Below, in pieces: positions 41,801-53,800 of a stretch of DNA of 64,000 bases; the stretch's first letter is position 1, and every line of letters begins with the position of its first letter. Source of the stretch: Theristus sp. LFF4_11 (lineage: Eukaryota > Nematoda > Chromadorea > Monhysterida > Xyalidae). Below the pieces are notes generated by a model, which worked only from the letters and a program-made list of their open reading frames with translations, searched no databases and was not told the DNA's origin. Location: contig JASANC010005541.1 in the NCBI GenBank assembly GCA_030248135.1, forward strand, positions 1-64,000, read 5' to 3'. The position numbers and the translations under genes were made by a program.

Positions 41801-44800
41801 TCTGCGCATTTGGAAGCACAACAGAAATATGTTGGAAAACCTATTCTGTTTTTGACACTCACATTAGCAGCGTCGTTAGGTTCATTAGTGTACCAAAGAT
41901 TGTAGCTGTTTGCTTGTGCCGTGCAGCCACTGTCGCCGCAGTTGGTGTTGATCACCGAGTCAGACGGCGTGTTGTCTGCATGCACCCAGCGCCAATGGAG
42001 TCCTGGCTCATCGGTTGTTTCTATTTGGCGTGCTCCCACGATACACGATCTTGTCTGCAAACGAGCGCAAATGATGATCATGTGTATTGTATATGTATGG
42101 ACAGAAAATTTTTTAAAATACACAAGTTCGTGCACATATTCGTTCACTTAGTGCGGAGGTGCACAACACGTGCAAAACATTCAGATGCTTTTATTTTCAA
42201 TTTTCAGAAGCAACAAACAACTGTATCTGCGTAGTTTTCAGAAGAAAAAACAGTTGTTTTTCGCTTCTGCTTAAAAATGAATGCACGGGTTTGTGCTTGT
42301 GAATCGACAAGTGCACGAACATGTGCATCTGCACAAACAATTGCACGAACATGTCCAACATGGGCCAACTCTTTGCGCTGTCACACATCACACTAGTAAT
42401 CACAATTCGTGTTTGCAAAAAATCATAGGTCATTCGATGTGATTGAGGTTGTGAATTTCTGATATGTTATATGAATTTCGTTGTTTTTAAACTTTACCGG
42501 CAGTGCAACTGTGCACAACATTTAGCTGACCTGTCCATTGTTTGCGGTTGATAGGCCACTGATTATGCTCGCATCAGTGATCCAAACAAGGCGGCCACCG
42601 TTGCCGTTGTCGTAGCAGGCGGCATGGGCTTGCGCGAAATTGACAACACTGCTTGGTATAACAATAGCGATGCATGACAATCCGCTAGAATAGACACCAA
42701 CCACATCACCGTGTGTGACACAGCCTAAACAACTGTAGATTGCGAAATCATAAGCGAACATGGCAGTCACAATAAAAAACAAAAGGAAAAGACACTGACC
42801 ACATTGGTTGCTCACGCAGAATGGTGTGTTGCCAGCGCAATGCGTGTCATCGGTGCATTCCACTGAAACGTGCAGAACAAAACTTTTTATGCTAGAGTAT
42901 CTTTGCAGCTGAATTTCTCAATTTCAAATCCAGTTGGCTGTGTATCAATGAGATCCATGCAGATCAACAAACTGCAATTTGTACCAAATGACTGAAACTG
43001 ACTGACTGTATTTTCAAATATGCAGTGCACGATGACCGGGCAGTGCAGTGCATGATGCAATTTTTTTCTGCTTATCACAGAACATGAAACTGACCACATT
43101 GGTTGTTGACACAATGTGGCGTGCTGCCGCTGCATGCTGTGTTGTCGAGGCATTCAACTGAAAATAATAGTATCAATTCGAATCCCTCCCATTTCTTCTG
43201 ATCGCAAATATTGAAAATGATCAGCTTTGTGGCACACGAATAATACAAAAAACAGTTATTTCGGGCGACACAGACCGCAGACGTGATCAGCGGGAGCAGT
43301 GTTGCAGAAAGGCACCGGTGCACAGTGAGCGTTTGTGTTGCACGCCTCTGCAATACGTTCTATCATCACTTTTTTGTCCTCCATATCAAGCAAAACAAAA
43401 ATAATGAATTTTATTGTGCTTGCACATAATGAACGTTACAAATGCAAATACCATAAGTCAGCCCACCGCTACGACAGCGATGATAGTTCTACAGTCAAAC
43501 TCAATAAAATGTGGAATCAGCTGGATTGGTCGACCTAGGGGAGGCTGCTCACACTCCGCACCCTTCTTTTTTCGTGGATCTGGATTCTATTGAAACGTGT
43601 TTCTTTTGAATGAGTGTGAATTTCCAGCACCCTTTTCACGCTAAAAATAAACTGAAAATGTTAGAGACTGCAAACGACAAATTTTTTTAAAATCAACAGC
43701 TCAAATGTATTTTTTGTTTGATGACGACGACGACGTCGTCGCTTAATTTTTGCGTGTGAACTGAAAGACAAAAGCCTGAAAGGAGTGCGCTGTGCATGGT
43801 TTGCTGCGTGCACCAAGTAAATGAACACACCAGCTTAAACAAAAACAACTTGAAAACGGTGAAAATGAACGATGAAAGCAAAGTCGTCGTCGTGTCGTCG
43901 TCGTCCGCGAAGTCGGAACGCATTTTTTAAATTGCGAACGCATGTCGATCGGTCAGCTAGGAATGAAACCCCCTTCAGCTGGCTACACAACGCACTCATT
44001 TCAGGCTTTTGTCTTTCAGTTCACACGCAAAATTGAGCGACGACGTCGTCGTCGTCGTCAATAAAACAATGCATTTTGAGCTGTTGAATAAAAAAATCTA
44101 AATTTCGCAGTTCTCCAACTCTTTGAGTTTATTTTTAGCATGAAAAGGGTGCTGGAAATTCACACTCGTTCAAAAGAAACACGTTTCAATAGAATCCAGG
44201 GTGCGGAGTGTGAGCAGCCTCCCCTCGGCCGACCAATCAGCTGATTCCACATTTTATTGAGTTCGACTGTAATCATTTGTGTTGGATTGACTGGCTTGCA
44301 CGCCAATCAATCAATTGTTCGCTCTGGGCCCTTGACAAAAACCCGCAACACGCTTGACAAAAACCCAGCGGCAACAAACCCGCGGATAACGCGAAGCGAA
44401 AGTGGCCCATATTTCATATTTTTGTTTGTTTTTTTAATTTTCCACCAAAACGAAAAGTTTTAAATTTGGTTTCAATTGTTCACCCTGATTGTTTTCATTG
44501 ATTCGAAGGTTGATTTTTAATAAAGTTAATTGAAACAAAGATCCAACAAAATCTGATCATTTCCGATTGTTTTACGTGCGTACCTCCGTGTTCCGGGTTT
44601 ATGTTGAGTGTACGCGCAGCGTGTTGTGTGAATATATCAATTATAATATATAAAATATGGGTCACTTTGGCTGCGCGCAACCTCCGGGTTGCCACCGGGG
44701 TTTGTCGAGGGCCTTCGCGCTGTGATTGTTCAAATGCCCACTTACGGCATCTTCCATCGGTCAAATCACAACGTGGAGTAGGGCCGCTGCATTCGTTGTC

Positions 44801-47800
44801 GTCGACACCTGCAAGTTGTGTTCAACCTTGTTTGACTACTGCTGATTTTGCAGATCCTTTTTTGGTGCAAATGATTATTTTCGTTTGCAATGTCGTTTTT
44901 TTCAGTCAGAGACGATGCCTAGGTTCTTGAGTGACTGACTAATACCACGAACATTGAAAGCAGTCTGCGTCGATGAACATTGTCGATTGCCAATTGTTGT
45001 CGACACAACTGTACGTGAAGTGATGTTTGTGGTACTGTGCACCCTGCGCGTCCGTCAACACCAACGTGTGCGTTGCGTAATTCTGACAGCCGACTGTCAC
45101 TGTGCCGCAGCATGCCACATCGGCGCCACTGTTGATCACGTTTGTAAACGAGTACACAGTGGCGCTGCCCGTTTGCACTTCGGCGGTGCACACTGCAATT
45201 CAAGCAGATCGTCATCAACTTGGCTATGTAGAAGCAAACACTGCATTAAGATCATGCAACAGAATGCACAACATAATCAACAGTTCAACCCTGAATCAAA
45301 TCTATCAAGACACAATCAACCAGAGTGCAGATACTCTAACGTAGCTCAACCGAATCTTACTGCATGGCGTCGGATCGATCGTGTTGCAGCCTGAAATAAA
45401 AAAAGGTCCGATGTAAAATGTTTTTTTAGTAAATTTTGCAATTTGTTTTGTTCATTGCAGCAAACATTTTGTTATTACGATGACAAAAAACTGTTACAAA
45501 CCGGCTTGTTTGAATGCAGCAACAAAAAAAAACTGTGACAATCACTCAAACAAAAAACTGATATATTTAGTGGAGTTTTAACCACGGAACAGCTTGCTGC
45601 GCAACAAATTTCAGACCTGTTTGTTAGTTTTCTGTTTTCTGCTGAGATTATCGTTTCAGTGCCACAAGTTTGTTCACAGAGCCGTATTAGACTCACCTAC
45701 ACAACTTCACAAAACTCATCACAAACGAAACAATCACCGACCAACACAGGCATTGCTCATGCAGACTGACGTTGCCGAAGGGCACTGCAGATTGTTGACG
45801 CATTCAACTGCAAAGAAAAACTTCGTCCAGCCAGTGACACTAGGGATGAAAAAAAACCGATTTTTTTTATTTTCTAAAAAAGAAACCGGTTTCTTTTCAC
45901 GGTTTTAAAACTGTTTTAAAACATGACTTTTATTTCGAAAATGATTTTCCAGCATCAGAATGTGGCTTTGCCAAACACACAGTTGAGCAAGAAAAGCTGG
46001 CTAAAACCTGTTCTTGTCAGTTGTGTGAACAATAATCAACGGTGTTCTAGTCACCAACAGGTATCAGAATTCAATAACACAATTGAGTGGTGGATTCGAC
46101 GACTAAAAATTTGGATTTGTTTCGACGACTGAAAATTCAGATTTTCTGTTGGTAAAAAACTGTTTTTTTTATTTCTGGAGTAAAAAGAAACCGCTTAAAA
46201 AGCCGGTTTCTTTTCATGAAAAAACCGTCTTTTCCGCGCCATGCTCAAGTGACACGCACATGTCGTCGTACACTCGGCATATCGTCGGTGCATTCTGCGG
46301 GCTGGCGGGCGCTTTTTGGCGGTTATGCCCAAGCAACGACCGCGACCACCCCGGGCTCGTCACTTTGACAAGTCGCAAGACCGCACAATATCACAAGTTT
46401 TTCGTGCGCCAAAGGGTGGCCAAGTTGAAACATCAACCCAACACTCGCTGTTTTTAACAGATAGAGTATTTGTTGAGTGGCTTGTAGGCACGCAAAAAGA
46501 AACGCTGAGTGCTTTTGGTTCGTCAAACTTGTAACAAAACTGAATTTACCGGGTGAAACAGCAAAGCACGAAGCAAAAAAGCAAAAGCTGACTTAAAAAC
46601 AAATATCTAGATAATTGAAAAGTGTCAACGGAACAGCGGCGATAAAACATGATGTGCGATGCACGTATGCCACACAAAGTACTAACCACAAGCATTCGCG
46701 CCAGTCGCAGGTTGGTGACAATAGTTCAATGAGCCCGTGGTGCAGTGTGCATGCGTTGTGCATGGCTCTGAGAACGCATTGAATTCACTTTGTCTATACT
46801 AAGTGCTACGCATAGCGCTTTCTAGCATAAAATTCGGAGTGTGATAGCAAGAAAAGCATGCAAAACTACGGATGTCATTTAGAACACACCACAAGTGAGT
46901 TTGTTTTCATCGCAGTGGTCGTTTGGTGCGGAACAATGTTCGTCCATGGAACACTCCTCTGTAACACAGCAATACCACGCCGTTTGTTCATGCAATTGAT
47001 TACTATTTTTATGCTTGCGAAAATTACTCATGCGCAACTGAAACTTCAACAGCCGGTGCACTGTGGCTCACGCAAAACATACCGCAAGTGTAAGTGCGAA
47101 GAGAGCAATGCTGCGGGGCGCTGCACTGCGTCTCCATTGTGCATTCCACTGAAATTGTTTGGGCAAATAATTGGAAAGAAACACACCAACTGAAGATGTT
47201 TAAAAAATTTCGAAGGTCCCATAAAATTTTAACACATACACACACTCACCACAGGTACCCTGAGGAACGTTACAGACCTGGCCGGTTGGACATTGGAAGT
47301 CCATGTTGCAGCGCGCTGAAACGAGCAACAATGTTCTGAATAACACATGTCTTCCTTCGGTATTGTCTGCGTTTGCGACAGAGTGCAAGCAGATGCGTGA
47401 CAGCAATTGCTAATGTTTTTTGGATTTATAGCTGCTTTTTTGGCCGCACACCAACACCAATGAAACGCACACTCACCTGGTGCATAGCAATTTGGAGTCT
47501 CTGTGTCGTCGTAGCAGCATCCCTTGTCAGCGACGCACTCGTTGACTGTCGATGATGCACTGCCACAGCTCACTTTCGTGCCAGTTACGTCGCAGCGAGG
47601 CAAAGCTGAAAAAACTAATGGTTATAATGGCAGCAGCACCAAGAAAATGCAGATGCACCCATTGGTGGCTGAAACGCAAACGACTATACGCGAAACGAAA
47701 ACAGGTATGTTTTGCTTGTTGGCTAGTTTAGTGCGTTTGACTGTTGACAGTACCGTTTTTGATGTGGTTCTACGAAAAATATGACGCTTGTCCGAAAAGC

Positions 47801-50800
47801 AAAACCAAATAAAAACTGCACAATCCAACAAAGCGACCGACCACAACGCCGCAACTGTGTGTCGCAGATTGGCAACGCGCCGCTGTTGATCGCAGCGCAG
47901 TGCGCGTTCATCGTGCATTCCACTGAAATTGAAAACGTTTTTTTCGCAACTGACGCAGTTTTCTCGTCTACCGATAAAAAACAAGACCGCAAATGTGGGC
48001 GCCGGTGTCGCAGTGTTCAATGGCAAGGCCGCTCGCATCCGTCATGCCAGCACAAGCGCTGTCCTCGGTGCACGACTCTGCAATGCGTTCACACTCGGTC
48101 ACAGTGTCTCAAAGAATCACAAAGCTCTACATAATCGTCATGTCTTGGAAACAAAACATATGCGATTGTGGCAAAAACGCACCGCAGCTGTTGTGTGTCA
48201 CGTCACAGAACTCGCCACTCGACGAGCAATGCTCATCCTCGACGCATTGTACTGAATTTTTTTGGTGTTTTGAGATAATTAACTTGACACCTTTTTTGCA
48301 ACCTTGCAATTAACTTTTTTTGGCTGTTAAGGCATTGAAAAGCGCAATCAGCAACGTGATTGATGACATTTTTGATGCGCGGCCTCGAATGAAACGGGAA
48401 CTTCACTGACCACATCGATGGGTGACTGCTGAACAATGCGCAAGATTGTTGTTTGCCGTGCAGTCCGAATCACTGGTACATTCGCCTGAAGAGATAAGGA
48501 AATTGAAACAAGCAAGGTCATTTCTGTTTATGAACAACACCAAACATTCTTCAAAACCGTCGTACATTTTAGCGGCTGATAGAAAAAATTATTCTTCGGT
48601 TAGCGAAGGTCGGAAACAAATAAAATAGATTTGGTGATGTCTTGGACAGAACTTGAAACTGTAAACGCTGAACCACTAGACACCGACGCTGAGTCAATCG
48701 CAGTGTTTTTATACTGAGCACGTGAGAAAAATAATAAATGGTGATCAATGTAATCACCACTGGAGTTTTTTGGAAATTTAAACCGTAAAAACTGATACTG
48801 ACCGCATTCGCCGACACCAACATTGCATTTTGGTTCACTAGGGTTGCGCAGCGCACAGTGTTGGTCTGAGCAGAGCACTGAAAATGTTGTGCGTTATTAT
48901 GCCTATTGTGCCATGTAACGTGTAACGTGTTCCTGAGCATGTCAAACGAGCGTTTTATATAAAAGAAAGTGACAACACGCTCGAATTCGGCAGTTCGGAT
49001 AAATACAGCCTATTCATTCAAACGTGTCGGTCTGAATTGACGTCATTTGAAGTAAATGAAATCATGTCGTCGAACCAACACGTTCGATTAAATCCACAAT
49101 AAAATACCGCAGTGCTTATTGCTGGAAGCTGATTGCTGGGCGGCAGTAACTGCGATATCGACACAGACTGAGCCTGCGACAACGCCATCGCAGTCATCGT
49201 CCGTCGTGCATGGCACTAAAACAGAAACGCTTGTCACCGTCGACACTAATTGAAACCTTTTGGCTCTTTGAAAACACAAATGCCATTGAATAATATCGAA
49301 GATTGTTTAGAAACCTGTACAAATGTTGTTGGAGCAAACAAAACCGCTTGGCATGTCGTGACACGGCTCTCCACCGGAACAGTCATAGCCACTGAGAACT
49401 GCAAAAAAACAATTGATTCTTGCATTTGTAACATTGATGCGCAATGGAATGCCTTCTATTTGTATACCGTTGCAAACGTCGTTGTCCGGGTCGCAGATTG
49501 CTCCGGGTTCGCACTCGGCTGAGTAGGTTGCACAAAGATTCGGAACGCCTGCCTCCACTGAAATGCATTTGCGCCAATGAAATCAGTGTTTGACGTTCAC
49601 ACGTTGAAACTATCCATTCAACAGCATATTTTTCAGGTGGCAGAATCGAACCTTTGCAGATGTTGTTCACACATCGTGAACCAGTCAAGCAGACGTGGTT
49701 GATGCAAGCTTGTCCGGGAAGCACTGGAAAAAATCGCGTTATATACAAATAGTTCTTCTGACTTCTGGGACTCAATGTGCGCATAGATAATGTGGAAGTT
49801 TTACGCTTAACTTGGTTGACACAAGTCCCGGAGTCTTCGCGAGTCTCGCGGGCAAAGTCCGTCAGCTTGCCCGGCCATTTTTTGATCACGAGCAAGCTGG
49901 TAACGCCTGCCTGGACACACACACACTTCGGTGCGACACGTCTCAATCTGGAGCACTTACCTGCGCACATGTCGTTCTCGCACATCGAGCCGGGGACGCA
50001 CGGTGTACCGCCAGCACAACCAGCATCTCCATGGTTCACTGAAAATCAAAAGCCTTTCTCGTAAGCGAGTGTTTTTAAAACAATCGTTTCGTAAGCTGCT
50101 TACGTTTTTCACAAGTTTTGGTTTCTGAAAACGGGTGTTTACAACGAATATTCAGAAAAATGTTGCTTTTTCTTTATTTATTTACACTCTAGCAAAAAAG
50201 GCTTCCCTTAGGTTAGGGTAAGCGGGTAAAAGAACCGACGGAGTGCAAAACGTCGAGGGTTAGGGTTGCAAAACGCACATCGACATTGGTATTGTTAATG
50301 TACATTGCAGTTTGTACATTCTAGGAATTCACGTTGTCTAAAAAATCATAAGCGAAATCAGAAAAAAAACGGGATCCTCAACAAAACGCGTTGTTAACTA
50401 AAAGTGCTGTTAGAAAGCAAAATCATAAATGGCTTTTTTAAATTGAACTTAAAAGCGGTTAATTGAAAAAAGCGATTGTTTTTCAAATTTTCCATTTATT
50501 TTCAATACGGTGGTTTAATTAGATACGTCTCCAATACAGAAACGCAAAATCAAAACTGCGTGATTTTTTTTTAAAACGGGTATTCTATTTGGTAAAACAG
50601 TTGGGTATTGTTGGAAATTCAAAACAGTTGTAACAACTGACCTTTACACTCGTTACTCTCACAGACAAGCACACCAGTGCACTCTGAATCTGACGTGCAG
50701 CCTTCTGAAACATGAATCACAATTAACAATTTCATGAAACGTGCCACAGATCACATTTATTTTGAAAGATCACTTGACGCTGTGATAACAACACGCAAAC

Positions 50801-53800
50801 TTTGCTAAGCCAAGGGTATACTACATTGTAGCGTTGTAAGCGCGTCAGCGCGCGTCACTACACATGAAGCAAACAGCGCAGCTTCAGCGCGCGTCAGCGC
50901 GCTTCAGTTTTGGAACATACGCACACTCATACGCACGTTCATGTTAGCGCGCGTAAAAACTTTTTTTAAATTGTCAAATAATGGTTTGTTTCATGCGCAG
51001 AATTTGCATTTCATTCAGAAAAAATTCAGTAAAATTCAGTAACATTGTTGCAATCTGTAACATAATGCGTTATTTGTTTACCGCCCTGTTCAGATCTGTT
51101 CTGTTGCACGGGTGCGCTCCGGCGTATCCCATATACAACAAAGTCCGTAGCAAACTAGAATCTACTCAAAAGTTCGCATGCAGGTTATTGACCACGAGAC
51201 AACGTACATTGTACACAAGTTTACCCTCTAGATTGAATTTGGTGCCGTTGTTCCTGTCAGTATTCGTAAATCGTTTGGTCTACGGTCACAAATGTATGTC
51301 CGGTATTATTCGCGACTCTCTAGAGCCATTGGTGGCTCACCGAACTCGTCTCAGTGCATGCGCAAACCATTCACGTTCAATTTTTGTATATTAGGCGTGC
51401 CGTACGGTCGTCGAATGTCGAATACAGAGTCATCCGCTATGTGTCCTATTGCTTCCGCTTACAACCTGTTGGATCAGTCCATTGTCAATCTGCCGATTTC
51501 AGCTTTCAAGCGTGCTATCAACAATACTGCTCTAATTGACAAACAGCTAGACCGCAGTAAGACATCAAAGTTTGCCAAAATTGTAACCAAACCTATAAAC
51601 TTCTGCTAAAGATTTACCTTGTACCGCCTTGCTTTATTACTCGTTCGTTTTTTTTTGTTCGTCTCTGTGTTCATGCGTTTTTTTTGTTTTTCGTGCTCCA
51701 CTGTAAATTTTTTACTCATGGTGTCTTTGACTTCTCTGGTATTAAGCCGTGCACTGCAGAATAAAACTGAACTGAACTGCAAATACACTCCAAAACAAGC
51801 ATTTTTCCTCATTTTGAGCAAAAATGCTAAATTTGGCCCTTAAGAAGCATCGGAGAACAAATGAAAGCGAAATCTGAAATTGTGGAAGTTTTTTTTACCG
51901 CAGAAAATGTGTGTATGATAACAGAAAAAAATCTTTTTATAACACTGAAACTGCGCACACAATTTATGACAATTGTGAAAAAATTTGGGGAGAAGAATAA
52001 GTAACACCCCCTAAAGAATCAATATTATGCGCACACAGCGTGTGTAGAACATCACCACAAAAAAAATTCTCGTCCACGGAGCATAACAGTGGATTATTTA
52101 TTATCTTTTTGTGCAAAGGAGGCGGAGTAATGTTGAATAGATATGTGGAAAAGCCGCACAACAGAAAAATGAACGCGCTGTTTTGCGCCCAAACGTAATC
52201 CGACTCCGAACATAAATATATTGCGTGAAAAAGAAGTTTATTTTTTCATTTTCATGCACAAAACCAGTACCGAAGATGAGGGGGTGGGGTGTACCCCCTA
52301 GCACGAAGTTGCGCCCTGTGGACGGGGGGGGGTGAGGAAGGTCCCGTGACACGCATCCCCGTGAACCCGGGACCCCCTGTGAATACCCACCCCTTTCCCG
52401 ACTCGGCACCCCCTGTGGGCAGGGCGTTTCCTCCCACCCCCAAAATTTTTTGTTGCGATTTCAGGGGCTGAAACCGTGACAGAAGGGGGGTTTTCGGGTA
52501 CGCTGAGTTTAAAAATCTTATTTACAAGTTTGCCCGACGTTTGTACTGTGCCCTAAACGCGTATGCCATGGGGATCAGAAGGGAAAATTCCTTGATAATC
52601 AATTTTAAATGAAAAAACGCACCACAAGGAACCTGAAATTCTGTTACAAATACAAATCGAAGTCGCTGAGTCCGAATATGACGTTTATTTTGCCATACGA
52701 ATTACTCCGCGCCCTAAAAACGGCCTCTATAGGGACGAAAAGGGAAAAAATTGACAAAATCGGAAACTAGCCAAAAAAATTGAAAACTAAGCCATAAACA
52801 CAAATCGAGGTCGCTGAGTCCGAATATGACGTTTATTTTGCCGTACGAATTACTCCGGGCCCTAAAAACGGCCTCTATAGGGACGGAAAGGAGAAAAAAT
52901 TGAAAAAATCGGAAACTAGCCAAAAAAATCTGAAAACTAAGCCATAAACACAAATCGAGGTCGCTGAGTCCGAATATGACGTTTATTTTGCCATACGAAT
53001 TACTCCGCGTCCTAAAAACGGCCTCTATAGGGACGGAAAGGAGAAAAAATTGAAAAAATCGGAAACTAGCCAAAAAAATCTGAAAACTAAGCCATAAACA
53101 CAAATCGAGGTCGCTGAGTCCGAATATGACGTTTATTTTGCCATACGAATTACTCCGCGCCCTAAAAACGGCCTCTATAGGGACGAAAAGGGAAAAAATT
53201 GACAAAATCGGAAACTAGCCAAAAAAATTGAAAACTAAGCCATAAACACAAATCGAGGTCGCTGAGTCCGAATATGACGTTTATTTTGCCATACGAATTA
53301 CTCCGCGTCCTAAAAACGGCCTCTATAGGGACGGAAAGGAGAAAAAATTGAAAAAATCGGAAACTAGCCAAAAAAATCTGAAAACTAAGCCATAAACACA
53401 AATCGAGGTCGCTGAGTCCGAATATGACGTTTATTTTGCCGTACGAATTACTCCGGGCCCTAAAAACGGCCTCTATAGGGACGGAAAGGGAAAAAAATTG
53501 AAAAAATCAGAAACTAGCCAAAAAATCTGAAAACTAAACCATAAACACAAATCGAGGTCGCTGAGTCCGAATATGACGTTTATTTTGCCATAAGAATTAC
53601 TCCGCACTTAAAAACGGCCTCTATAGGGACGGAAAGGAGAAAAAATTGAAAAAATCGGAAACTAGCCAAAAAAATCTGAAAACTAAGCCATAAACACAAA
53701 TCGAGGTCGCTGAGTCCGAATATGACGTTTATTTTGCCATAAGAATTACTCCGCACTTAAAAACGGCCTCTATAGGGACGGAAAGGAGAAAAAATTGAAA

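Noticed and set aside
44939..45193. End of the lectin gene at TAG 44,939
   Set aside because: A phase-1 donor 14 bp earlier restores the frame to the next Cys exon, and further modules of the same gene type continue downstream.
49383..50039. 218-codon uninterrupted minus-strand frame taken as one exon
   Set aside because: It contains three separate phase-1 Cys exons with good splice sites; the linking residues lack the module pattern.
50205..50275. Telomere-like TTAGGG sequence
   Set aside because: Only two or three non-tandem TTAGGG-like hexamers; not an array.
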